Source of the DNA: DAOUBA01 sp034432855
GTDB lineage: Bacteria > Chloroflexota > Anaerolineae > B4-G1
NCBI GenBank assembly: GCA_034432855.1
Contig: DAOUBA010000215.1
Location: forward strand, 1-27,775
Length of the DNA stretch: 27,775 nucleotides
Direction: 5' to 3'
Of this stretch, positions 8,574-15,610 are shown piece after piece. Numbering within the stretch: the first letter of the stretch is position 1; each line of letters opens with the position of its first letter. The position numbers and the translations under genes were made by a program. The notes under the pieces are model-generated. The model searched no databases. It had not been told where the DNA came from and was given only the letters and a program-made list of their open reading frames with translations.

Positions 8574-9900
8574 GCTGTTCAAAGGCCCGGTCAATCGCCT
8601 CACTCACCGCTTCATACGTCGCCGGCAGTTCGAGCGGCGGGTTGGCATGGCGCGCCACCACGTCCTTGAGCGCCCGGTCATGATAGCCCACCTTGAAGTC
8701 GGTGAACTTTAATCCGTGCGCGGTCGAGATGACCACCACGCGGTCGGTCGGCCTGACCTCGCCGCGTGCGATCAGTTTGAACAGCGCGGCCAGCGCGACG
8801 CCGGTGTGCGGACAGTTGAACATTCCCGTGCGGTCGCCGCGGGCGGCGGCGTTGGCCAGTTCGTCCTCACTGACCTGCTCGACGACGCCCTCGAATATTC
8901 TTAGCACCTTGACCGCGCGTTCGTAACTGACCGGGTCGCCGATCTGGATGGCGCTGGCGAGCGTCTTTTGCGCCTGCACCGGGCGGTAGTCCTTGAAGCC
9001 GGTCAGGTAACTCAGATAGAGTGGGTTGGCCCGTTCGGTCTGGGCGCAGGCGATGCGCGGCAGTTTGTCAATCAGCCCCAATTCCTTCATCATCAACAGC
9101 CCATTCCCCAGCGCGCTCACGTTGCCCAGGTTACCCACCGGGATGACGATCCAGTCCGGCACTTCCCAATCGAACTGCTGGACAATCTCGATGCCGACCG
9201 TCTTTTGCCCCTCCATGCGCAGCGAGTTCATCGAGTTCGCCAGATAGATGGTCGGGTCCTCGGTCAGCCGCTGCACAATGCGCATGCAGCCGTCGAAATC
9301 GGTGTCCAGCGCCAGCACCAATGCGCCGTTGGCGATGGGCTGTACCAACTGGGCGGTGGAGACCTTGCCACGCGGCAGGAGGATGACGGTGGGGACGCCT
9401 GCCGCCGCGCCGTAGGCCGCCAGTGCCGCCGAGGTATCGCCGGTGGAGGCGCAGGCCACGGCGCGGATCGGTTTGCCATCGGCGATCATCTGCCGCACGA
9501 CGGAGATGAGCACGGTCATCCCCAAATCCTTGAACGAGCCGGTGTGGCTGTTGCCGCATAGTTTCACCCACAGGTCGGAGACGCCGATCTCCTTGCCCAA
9601 CCGCTCGGCCCAGAAGCAGTTGGTGTGTCCCTCGTACATCGAGACGACGTTCTCGTTATCCACGAGCGGGCAGACCCACTCCTTCTTGCCCCATACACCG
9701 CTGCCGTAGGGCCATTCGTTCGTGCGCACGCGCTGGTCGAACAGTGCCTTCCATTCCACTGCGCTCTTGACTTTCAGCGCCTCAAGGTCGTGTTCGACGT
9801 CGAGCAGCCCGCCGCAGTCCTCGCAGCGGTAGACCACGTCGAAGATGGAATAGCGGCGGCCACAGCCGCGAATGCATTCGAGCCAGCAGTTGTAGGACAT
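8560..9900 (-). CDS. thrC: Threonine synthase (PLP-dependent)
   Basis: The enzyme makes threonine from O-phosphohomoserine with pyridoxal phosphate. The 446-residue product opens with a zinc-ribbon-like region (C13, C26, C29 and nearby C9), then the PLP lysine in SFKDL (K124) and a phosphate-binding loop in ACASTGDTSAA. It ends with the usual ThrC C-terminal region. The start at 9900 is chosen because GGAGGT lies 5 bases upstream (9905-9911); a longer frame reaches 10362 but runs through the acetyltransferase gene in another frame. It sits 26 bases after the GNAT gene and completes the aspartate-to-threonine set in this window except for homoserine kinase. Its 3' end overlaps the DUF2298 gene tail to tail. 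Confidence 0.97.
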   Translation of the reverse strand: MSYNCWLECIRGCGRRYSIFDVVYRCEDCGGLLDVEHDLEALKVKSAVEWKALFDQRVRTNEWPYGSGVWGKKEWVCPLVDNENVVSMYEGHTNCFWAERLGKEIGVSDLWVKLCGNSHTGSFKDLGMTVLISVVRQMIADGKPIRAVACASTGDTSAALAAYGAAAGVPTVILLPRGKVSTAQLVQPIANGALVLALDTDFDGCMRIVQRLTEDPTIYLANSMNSLRMEGQKTVGIEIVQQFDWEVPDWIVIPVGNLGNVSALGNGLLMMKELGLIDKLPRIACAQTERANPLYLSYLTGFKDYRPVQAQKTLASAIQIGDPVSYERAVKVLRIFEGVVEQVSEDELANAAARGDRTGMFNCPHTGVALAALFKLIARGEVRPTDRVVVISTAHGLKFTDFKVGYHDRALKDVVARHANPPLELPATYEAVSEAIDRAFEQLTGR

Positions 9901-9926
9901 TTTGACCTCCGGTGTGGGCATATCGC

Positions 9927-10430
9927 TTATCGCGTATTGCCCGGTGCAGGCGCGACTTCCAGATTGCGTATTCCCTGTTCTTTTCGGTATCCTCCTAACC
10001 GCCTGCCCATCACGATCATCTGGCCGCTCGGGTAAAAGCCGCACTTTCGATAGAAGGTTTCGGCAGGGCTGTTGCGCAGCGTCAGCAGGTAAACGATTGT
10101 GACGCCCATCTCTTGCAGATTGCGGCACAGCGTTTCCATCAATGCCATGCCGATGCCGCTCCGCTGGCGCTCCGGCGCGACGGCCAGCTCTTTGAGGTAA
10201 AAGTGCTGTTCGCGGTTCAGGTGTTCGACGTACCCCAGCGCGAAGCCGAGCAACTCGCCGTCCTCTTCGGCGACCAGGCCATAGGCGCCCGGCGTCCGGT
10301 AGACTTGGTCGAGCCGCGCTGCCGCGTCGGCGAGGTCCCAGGTCTCGCTCCACGGCACGCATGCAAAGGCTGCCGCGAACAGTTCCGCGCAGCGGACGAT
10401 ATCGCCGGATTCAATGGGGCGCACGTTCAT
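9927..10430 (-). CDS. GNAT-family N-acetyltransferase
   Basis: The 167-residue product has the GNAT fold: an N-terminal strand-helix (MNVRPIESGDI), central strands with FYLKELAVAPERQRSGIG (acetyl-CoA pyrophosphate loop RQRSGIG), and a C-terminal NSPAETFYRKCGF motif. It would transfer acetyl from acetyl-CoA to an amine; the acceptor cannot be told from sequence. It lies where homoserine kinase often sits, between asd and thrC, but shares no kinase motif, so it does not replace thrB in any obvious way. It has a good promoter of its own and a structured leader, but a poor ribosome site. Confidence 0.9.
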   Translation of the reverse strand: MNVRPIESGDIVRCAELFAAAFACVPWSETWDLADAAARLDQVYRTPGAYGLVAEEDGELLGFALGYVEHLNREQHFYLKELAVAPERQRSGIGMALMETLCRNLQEMGVTIVYLLTLRNSPAETFYRKCGFYPSGQMIVMGRRLGGYRKEQGIRNLEVAPAPGNTR

Positions 10431-10438
10431 ACACCATG

Positions 10439-10553
10439 ACTGCTCAGTCTACCCCCCGCATGTTCGAAAATGGCTGCACGACAGACCGGATTGGGTAGTG
10501 GAATGCGCACTCTGCCGGGAGATCGCGCCCAAGCCTGCGGGAGGGTGAGCAGT
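10439..10553 (-). promoter_or_regulatory. Structured leader of the GNAT-thrC unit
   Basis: A perfect 8-bp inverted repeat (ACTGCTCA at 10546-10553 on the minus strand, TGAGCAGT at 10439-10446) brackets almost the whole leader of about 130 bases. The 3' arm ends 9 bases before the ATG and follows a G-run that could act as a weak ribosome site, so pairing could limit translation. No known riboswitch class is recognised. Confidence 0.35.
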
Positions 10554-10566
10554 ACCATACGCCATA

Positions 10567-10595
10567 AATATACTCTGAATTGGGCGAAAGTTCAA
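10567..10595 (-). promoter_or_regulatory. Sigma-70-type promoter for GNAT-thrC
   Basis: On the minus strand TTGAAC (10595-10590) is followed after exactly 17 bases by TATATT (10572-10567). It lies just after the asd stop codon, so GNAT and thrC can be transcribed independently of the T-box-controlled genes. Confidence 0.65.
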
Positions 10596-10598
10596 TCC

Positions 10599-11687
10599 CT
10601 AGCCTAGATACCCCTTTGCTTTCAGCAACTCGGCGCTCAAGATGGCGCCGCCCGCTGCGCCGCGCACCGTGTTGTGCGAGAGCGCCACGAAGCGCACGTC
10701 CAGCACCGGGCACGCACGCAGCCGCCCGATGGTGATCGCCATGCCGCGTCCGGCGTCGCGGTCCTTGCGCGTCTGTGGGCGATTGACCTCGTCGTGGTAG
10801 ATGAGTGCTGGCTGGGGCGCGAACGGCAACCCCAGGTCCTGCGGCTCGGCCTTGAACGCGCGCCAGACACGCACGATCTCGTCCGGCGCCGGCTTTTGTG
10901 CCTTGAACTTGAGGCTGACACAGGCCATGTGGCCGTCAATCGCCGGGACGCGGTTGCAGTGCGCCGAAATCCTGAGCGACTCGTCGGGCACGATCTTGCC
11001 GTCCCGAATAAGGCCCAGGATTTTGAGCGGCTCGCGTTCGCTCTTCTCCTCCTCGCCGGGGATGTAGGGGATGACGTTGTCAATCATATCAATCGAGGCC
11101 GGCCCCGGATACCCTGCACCGGAGACTGCCTGCATCGTCGTAATAACCATGCTCTCGACTTCGTAGCCGGCCTTGATCAGCGCATAAACCGGCGGGAGGT
11201 AACTCTGGAGGCTGCAATTGGGCTTGACGGCGATCAGGCCCCTGTCCCAGCTGCGATTCCGGCGTTGGAAGGGGATGATGTCGGTGTGGTGCGGGTTCAC
11301 CTCGGGGATGAGCATCGGCACATCCTCCGTCCAACGGTGCGCCGAGTTGTTCGAAACGACGGCAAGGCCACTCGCGGCGTAACGCTCTTCCAGTTCGCGC
11401 ACGGCCTCCTTATCCATCTCGACCGCCGAGAAGACCAGGTCGCACGCGCGCCTGGCCGCTTCCACGTCCTCGGCGTCGCCCACGGTCAGACCTGCAACTC
11501 CTGCCGTCATCTCGGCGTCCATCAGCCAGCGGTCGGCCACGGCTTCCGCGTACTTTTTGCCCGCCGAGCGGGGCGATGCGGCCACATAGGTCACCTCGAA
11601 CCAGGGATGGCCGTCCAGCAGCCGGATATAGTTCTGGCCGACCATGCCGGTCGCGCCGATGACGCCCACGCGAATCTTATCCGCCAT
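10599..11687 (-). CDS. asd: Aspartate-semialdehyde dehydrogenase, archaeal/fungal type
   Basis: The enzyme reduces aspartyl phosphate to aspartate semialdehyde with NADPH, the second step to threonine, methionine and lysine. The 362-residue product has the nucleotide loop GATGMVGQ (11-18), the catalytic cysteine in KPNCSLQ (C158) and a conserved histidine in GHMACV (H253). The long spacing and the CNRVP segment place it with the archaeal/yeast branch rather than the E. coli branch. The start overlaps the end of lysC by 11 bases and has an exceptionally strong ribosome site inside lysC, so translation is probably coupled. Confidence 0.95.
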   Translation of the reverse strand: MADKIRVGVIGATGMVGQNYIRLLDGHPWFEVTYVAASPRSAGKKYAEAVADRWLMDAEMTAGVAGLTVGDAEDVEAARRACDLVFSAVEMDKEAVRELEERYAASGLAVVSNNSAHRWTEDVPMLIPEVNPHHTDIIPFQRRNRSWDRGLIAVKPNCSLQSYLPPVYALIKAGYEVESMVITTMQAVSGAGYPGPASIDMIDNVIPYIPGEEEKSEREPLKILGLIRDGKIVPDESLRISAHCNRVPAIDGHMACVSLKFKAQKPAPDEIVRVWRAFKAEPQDLGLPFAPQPALIYHDEVNRPQTRKDRDAGRGMAITIGRLRACPVLDVRFVALSHNTVRGAAGGAILSAELLKAKGYLG

Positions 11688-13086
11688 TGAGGATCACCTC
11701 CTTGTGAATCTGCCGCACCGCTTCAGCGGCGTCCTGTGCTGCGACGACCATCGAGAGGCTGCATTCGGATGAACCCTGTGCGATGGCGATGATGTTGATC
11801 TTGGCCTTGCCCAACGCGCCAAAGATGCGCGCGGCGATGCCCGGCGTGTTGCGTAATCCTGCTCCCACCGCCGTCACGATCACCACGTCGTCCCACGACC
11901 AGATGCGGTCAATGTCGCGCCGCGCCAGTTCCCGCGCCATCTCCTCCTCCAGCGCGCGTACCACCGGCGGCGTCACGTCCGTGGGGATGACGAAGCAGAT
12001 GGACTGCTCCGACGAGGCCTGCGAGATCATCAGGACGCTGGCGCCCTGCCGGGCGACGGCGGAGAAGGTGCGGGCGGCGATGCCGGGCACGCCGATCATC
12101 CCTCGCCCCTCGACCGTCACCATGCTCAGTCCCTTGATCGCGGTGACTGCCTTGATCTTGCCGGTGGTCTCTTCTGGATCGCGCACGATGCAGGTGCCGG
12201 GATACGTGGGGTTGAAGGTGTTCTTGACCCACAGCGGGATGTTGCGCTGGATGACCGGCAGGACGGTTTTGGGGTGCAATACCTTGGCGCCGAAATAGGC
12301 CAGTTCGCTCACCTCGCTGTAGGAGAGCGTGGGGATCACGCGCGCATCGGGGACGATGCGCGGGTTGGCGGTCATCACGCCGTCCACGTCGGTCCAGGTC
12401 CATACCTCGTCCGCGTCGGTGCAATCGCCGAGGATGGCAGCGGTGTAATCGCTGCCGCCACGCCCGATCGTCGTCGTCACGCCCTGTTCCGTCGCGCCGA
12501 TAAAGCCGGTGACGACAGGGACGACGCCCGCATCCATCAACGGGACGAGGCGCGCGGCGACGCGCTCGCGGGTCTTGTCCATCAGCGGCGCCGCGTTCTG
12601 ATAATTGTCATCGGTGACGATCAGTTCGGTGGCGTCCACGGCTTCGCTGCGCAGCCCCTGCCCGCGCAGCACGGCGGCGACGATACGGGCGTTGAACCGC
12701 TCGCCCAGGCTGGTGATGGCGTCCAGCGCGCGCGGGGTGGCCTCGCCCAGGACGTGGATGCTGCGGCACAGTGCTGCCAGCCCGTCCAGCAGGCTATCTA
12801 TGGTCGCCAGCAAGTCGCTGCGCTCGTTTTGCGGCACCAGTGCCTCCGTGACCTGGTGGTGGCGCGCGCGCAAGTCGGCGACGATGGCCTGGTAGGTTGC
12901 CTCGTCGCCGGCGACTGCTGCTTTGCCGCTCTGGATCAGCGCGTCAGTCACACCGTTCATCGCCGAGACCACTATGGCCATGCGATTCCACCGGGGGGCG
13001 TGCTCCAGCACGACGTTGGCGGCCTGGCGGATGGCCTCGGCTCTGCCGACGGATGTGCCGCCGAATTTCATAATCAGGGTGCTCAT
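11677..13086 (-). CDS. lysC: Aspartate kinase
   Basis: The enzyme phosphorylates aspartate with ATP, the entry step of the aspartate family. The 469-residue product is monofunctional: the kinase motif KFGGTSVG (7-14), GRGGSDYTAAILGD, and two C-terminal ACT domains (around VEGRGMIGVPGIAARTF and VTAVGAGLRNTPGIAARIF) that would bind feedback amino acids. No homoserine dehydrogenase is fused to it; that is the gene just upstream. A GAGGGAGAAAG ribosome site precedes the ATG. The gap to hom is filled by a heptamer repeat. Threonine sensing is likely from context, but the effector cannot be read from sequence. Confidence 0.97.
   Translation of the reverse strand: MSTLIMKFGGTSVGRAEAIRQAANVVLEHAPRWNRMAIVVSAMNGVTDALIQSGKAAVAGDEATYQAIVADLRARHHQVTEALVPQNERSDLLATIDSLLDGLAALCRSIHVLGEATPRALDAITSLGERFNARIVAAVLRGQGLRSEAVDATELIVTDDNYQNAAPLMDKTRERVAARLVPLMDAGVVPVVTGFIGATEQGVTTTIGRGGSDYTAAILGDCTDADEVWTWTDVDGVMTANPRIVPDARVIPTLSYSEVSELAYFGAKVLHPKTVLPVIQRNIPLWVKNTFNPTYPGTCIVRDPEETTGKIKAVTAIKGLSMVTVEGRGMIGVPGIAARTFSAVARQGASVLMISQASSEQSICFVIPTDVTPPVVRALEEEMARELARRDIDRIWSWDDVVIVTAVGAGLRNTPGIAARIFGALGKAKINIIAIAQGSSECSLSMVVAAQDAAEAVRQIHKEVILNGG
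11691..11703 (-). promoter_or_regulatory. Near-perfect ribosome binding site of asd inside lysC
   Basis: On the minus strand AAGGAGGTGATCC matches the complement of the universal 16S rRNA 3' end (GGATCACCTCCTT) over 13 bases. Its GGAGG lies 9 bases before the asd ATG. The same bases code the LysC C-terminus (KEVIL). Confidence 0.85.
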
Positions 13087-13108
13087 GTTCTTTCTCCCTC
13101 GCTCTCAG

Positions 13109-13164
13109 TTAGTGATTAGTGATTAGTGATTGGGTATTGGGCTTTCGTCATTTGTCATTGGTCA
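13109..13164 (-). repeat. Heptamer tandem repeat between hom and lysC
   Basis: Read on the plus strand, eight consecutive 7-base units begin with TT: TTAGTGA three times, then TTGGGTA, TTGGGCT, TTCGTCA, TTTGTCA and TTGGTCA. The array covers the hom stop codon and codes the last residues of Hom (TNDK). It resembles the short tandemly repeated sequences known between genes in cyanobacteria and other phyla. Confidence 0.75.
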
Positions 13165-14224
13165 TTCTGCCCAGTTTGATGATGTCCCACAATACGCCGG
13201 CTGCGGTGACTTCGCGCCCGGCGCCGGGGCCCGAAAAGACCATCGGGACGGCGTCGTAACGGGCCGTGCGCAGTGAGATATAGTTCGCCGGCCCCTGCAA
13301 CGCGCCCAGCGGGCTATCCTTGGACACAGCCACCGGCCTGACCGTGCCTCCCGTGGGGCCAACGCGGGCCATGTAACGCAGTACTTTTCCTTCCACCCGT
13401 GCCTGCTCGACGCGAGCGGCGTATTCGACATCCACGGTGGGAAGCGCCGCCATAAATTCGTCCACCGAGAGTCTCGCCAACGTCTCAGGGTACAGCGGCT
13501 CGACGGCGAGATCGCGCTCCTCCAGCGGCCAGCCGGCAGTACGTGCCAGGATGAGCGCCTTGCGGGCCACATCCTTGCCGCTCAGGTCGTCGCGCGGATC
13601 CGGCTCGGTGTATCCCAACGCGCGGGCCTGGGTGACAGCGGTCGAGTACGGAACCCCGCGCTCCAGTTCCGCGCAGAGATAGCCGAGCGTCCCGCTCAGG
13701 CAGCCCTCGATGGCCGTGACCCGATCGCCGGTATCGAGCAGATAGCGCAATCCGGCAATCACCGGCAGACCCGCGCCCACGGTCACCTCGTAGCGCAGGC
13801 GTGGGTACTCGAAGAAAGGTTGCGCTTGGGCCCAGGGCGCGGCCAGCGGGATCTTGTTCGCCAGCACGATGCCGCAGCCGGTTTCGAGTGCAGCGCGCAG
13901 CGTGGGTTCCGTCTTGGGCGATGCGGTCAGATCGGCCAGGATCGCGTCTGGACGCAGTGCGGCGTAGATCTCGTCGAGCGGCCGGATGCCCGGCATGGCG
14001 TCGAGCAATCGCCCGCTGCCGACTGCCTGCAATGCGGTGTGCAGCGTCTCTTCGGGCAGGCCCCCGGCGTCGAACAGCAGCCCGCTCACGTCGGCCAGGG
14101 CAATTGGCACAAGGCGCAGCGCGGCGCGGCGGGCCACCGTCTCGCGGGTGTCGAGAATCTGCCGCAACAGGGTGCTGCCGACGTTGCCCAGGCCCAGGAG
14201 GATGATGGGGAGTGCGTATGGCAT
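13148..14224 (-). CDS. hom: Homoserine dehydrogenase
   Basis: The enzyme reduces aspartate semialdehyde to homoserine with NAD(P)H. The 358-residue product has the dinucleotide loop GLGNVG (11-16), the conserved lysine in ANKIPLA (K124) and the family signature GYTEPDPRDDLSGKDVARK (204-222). It has no C-terminal ACT domain, so it is the short form. The start at 14224 follows GAGGTG by a few bases; an upstream in-frame extension to 14344 would read through the T-box terminator and is rejected. The gene is first in the hom-lysC-asd unit and is controlled by the T-box leader. Its last codons lie inside a heptamer repeat, so the true C-terminus may vary. Confidence 0.95.
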   Translation of the reverse strand: MPYALPIILLGLGNVGSTLLRQILDTRETVARRAALRLVPIALADVSGLLFDAGGLPEETLHTALQAVGSGRLLDAMPGIRPLDEIYAALRPDAILADLTASPKTEPTLRAALETGCGIVLANKIPLAAPWAQAQPFFEYPRLRYEVTVGAGLPVIAGLRYLLDTGDRVTAIEGCLSGTLGYLCAELERGVPYSTAVTQARALGYTEPDPRDDLSGKDVARKALILARTAGWPLEERDLAVEPLYPETLARLSVDEFMAALPTVDVEYAARVEQARVEGKVLRYMARVGPTGGTVRPVAVSKDSPLGALQGPANYISLRTARYDAVPMVFSGPGAGREVTAAGVLWDIIKLGRMTNDK

Positions 14225-14236
14225 AGGTGCACCTCG

Positions 14237-14264
14237 TTGGTTAGTTGGTTGGTTAGTTGGTTGG
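14237..14264 (-). repeat. 12-bp tandem repeat in the hom 5' leader
   Basis: On the plus strand TTGGTTAGTTGG is repeated twice and followed by TTGG. It lies between the T-box terminator and the hom ribosome site, in the transcribed leader. Confidence 0.75.
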
Positions 14265-14270
14265 AAATGG

Positions 14271-14300
14271 AAAACCCCCGCACCGCTTGGGGCGCGAGGG
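14271..14300 (-). terminator. T-box terminator hairpin of hom
   Basis: On the minus strand CCCTCGCGCC pairs over 10 bp, including U-G pairs, with GGTGCGGGGG around a 6-base loop, followed by TTTT. It begins 7 bases after the T-box sequence, the normal place for the regulated terminator. Confidence 0.9.
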
Positions 14301-14564
14301 TTACTCACGTGGTTCCACCCAAGTTCGACAATGGATTCGACCACGAAGAGAATCTATTGTCGCACTCTTGGCTATAACGGGCCTGCCCGGGATTCCATAC
14401 TTTCGCGTTCTTTTCGTGTCTTTCGTGGCTACGAGTTGAGGAACCCGCTCGCGGGGGGTTTTCCCGTCCGTCCGGTCGAGGAGGCTTTCAGCCAACGGCC
14501 TCCTCTCTCTGCGACCTTTCCTGGCCGGTACTCGTCCCGGTCATTGCTTTCCAGGCTCGATTGT
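14271..14564 (-). promoter_or_regulatory. T-box riboswitch controlling hom-lysC-asd, probably tRNA-Thr
   Basis: T-box leaders let transcription continue when an uncharged tRNA binds. On the minus strand the leader has an AGTA loop-E segment in GACGAGTACC, an AGAGAG motif under a GC-rich stem (AGGAGGC with GCCTCCT), stem arms GGTCG/CGACC, a base stem GAGCCTG/CGGGTTC, then the T-box core GGGTGGAACCACG (14320-14308) and a terminator. The TGGA bulge fits a tRNA ending UCCA, i.e. discriminator U. That suits tRNA-Thr of several Gram-positive bacteria and argues against Met or Ile tRNA, which usually have A. Thr codons ACG and ACC both occur on the 3' side of stem I, but the specifier was not resolved. 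Arms CCACGAA (14428-14422) and TTCGTGG (14347-14341) form a middle stem. Confidence 0.88.
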
Positions 14565-14571
14565 GAGGGAT

Positions 14572-14600
14572 ATTATATCACCCTTGATGGATTTTGGCAA
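14572..14600 (-). promoter_or_regulatory. Consensus sigma-70 promoter of the T-box-hom unit
   Basis: On the minus strand TTGCCA (14600-14595), a 17-base spacer and TGATATAAT (extended -10, TATAAT at 14577-14572). Transcription should start near 14564, just before T-box stem I. The -35 lies 15 bases after the stop codon of the methyltransferase gene. Confidence 0.85.
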
Positions 14601-14614
14601 AACCGATGCCTGGC

Positions 14615-15496
14615 TTACCAGTCCACGAGTTCCCAGTCCACCAGGCCCCTCATCCCGCTCCGCCGGAAGTGATAGTACTTGATGTAGCGCATGGCGAACT
14701 CGTCACGGCCCAGAAGCAGGTCCAGCGACACGATGGTCTGTCTGGCCTGGGCCACGTTGACAATGGGAGCGTTCACGCCCGCCGCGATAGCCACGGCCAG
14801 GAACGTCAGGCCGAGTGCCTCGCAGTTTGGCAGGTCGAAGGAAATGTTGCTCGCATCCAGGGTGATGTTGACCCCCAGTTCAGTTCGCACCAGGCGGACG
14901 GTCTCCAGCGTGGTAAGCGCAGCCTGATGGTTGCCTTCAACGGGCATGGTCATGCAGTCAATCAGGACATCCTCGCGGGAGATACCCATATCCTCGGCTC
15001 GTTCGATGATCTTGCGGGCGATCTTTACTCGCCTGGCCGGATCCTCGGGAATGCCATGCTCGTCCACGCACAGGCCGATGACCGCAGCCCCATATTCAGC
15101 GACCAGTGGCAGCACCTGGCTCAGGCTCTTTTCCTCGCCGCTGACCGAGTTGACCAGCGGCTTGCCCTGATAGACCTTGAGTGCAGCCGCCAGCGCTTCG
15201 GGGTCTGGTGTGTTGATGCTTAGCGGCACCTCGGCCGCGTCCTGGATCATCTCCACGGCGCGGGGCAGGAGCGTAACCTGTTCCTTACCCACCACGCCTA
15301 CATTGACGTCAACTACATCGGCGCCGGCAGCAACCTGGGCCAATGCCTCGTTCCTGGCGATCTCGATATTGCCCGCTGCCCACTCCTCGGCCAACCGCTT
15401 GCGCCTGGTGGGGTTGATGGGTTTGCTGATGAGTACGGTAGGCAGGTCTGGCGCAATGCGCACGATGCCTTTTCTACCCTTGAGGACCGTTTCCAT
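14615..15496 (-). CDS. Methyltetrahydrofolate:corrinoid-type methyltransferase (pterin-binding family)
   Basis: The product (293 residues from the ATG at 15496) has the DHPS-like TIM-barrel pattern: ISKPINPTRRKR, GADVVDVNVG, a central LSINTPDPEAL, PLVNSVSGE and a C-terminal LDASNISFDLP. These match MtgA/AcsE-like enzymes that move a methyl group between tetrahydrofolate and a cobalamin protein. True dihydropteroate synthase is less likely because its usual motifs are absent. No corrinoid protein is encoded nearby. The frame can extend upstream to a GTG at 15553, but neither start has a good ribosome site and the GTG lies in the loop of a long hairpin. It follows the ABC permease by about 115 bases on the same strand, so it may belong to that uptake operon. 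Confidence 0.85.
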   Translation of the reverse strand: METVLKGRKGIVRIAPDLPTVLISKPINPTRRKRLAEEWAAGNIEIARNEALAQVAAGADVVDVNVGVVGKEQVTLLPRAVEMIQDAAEVPLSINTPDPEALAAALKVYQGKPLVNSVSGEEKSLSQVLPLVAEYGAAVIGLCVDEHGIPEDPARRVKIARKIIERAEDMGISREDVLIDCMTMPVEGNHQAALTTLETVRLVRTELGVNITLDASNISFDLPNCEALGLTFLAVAIAAGVNAPIVNVAQARQTIVSLDLLLGRDEFAMRYIKYYHFRRSGMRGLVDWELVDW

Positions 15497-15526
15497 CTTA
15501 CCGCTTTTCGCGTCTTCAAATAGAAA

Positions 15527-15576
15527 CTGGCCCAACGCGCTTGCCGAGTCCACCGTTCACGGGCGCGTTGGGCCAG
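15527..15576 (-). other. 14-bp hairpin between permease and methyltransferase
   Basis: CTGGCCCAACGCGC (minus strand, 15576-15563) is perfectly repeated in inverse at 15540-15527, with a 22-base loop, followed by TTTCTATTT. It could end the ABC transcript, attenuate the methyltransferase, or mask a start: the loop holds the upstream GTG (15553). The large loop and broken T-tract make simple termination uncertain. Confidence 0.65.
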
Positions 15577-15610
15577 ATGAGAACGGATGTGTTTCAGATT
15601 TCAAGCGCGA

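Noticed and set aside
9901..10362. Upstream extension of the threonine synthase frame
   Set aside because: It overlaps the GNAT gene in another frame and passes the ribosome site at 9905-9911.
14225..14344. 40-codon N-terminal extension of hom
   Set aside because: It would translate the T-box core, the terminator and a tandem repeat; the ATG at 14224 has a proper ribosome site and starts the Rossmann strand.
14589..14604. Palindrome-like GGATTTTGGCAAAACC over the hom -35 as an operator
   Set aside because: Only TTTTG-G-CAAAA is symmetric; the flanks do not pair, so it is too weak next to a clear T-box.
15497..15553. GTG at 15553 as the certain methyltransferase start
   Set aside because: It lies in a hairpin loop, has no ribosome site and adds residues before the first conserved strand; kept only as an alternative.
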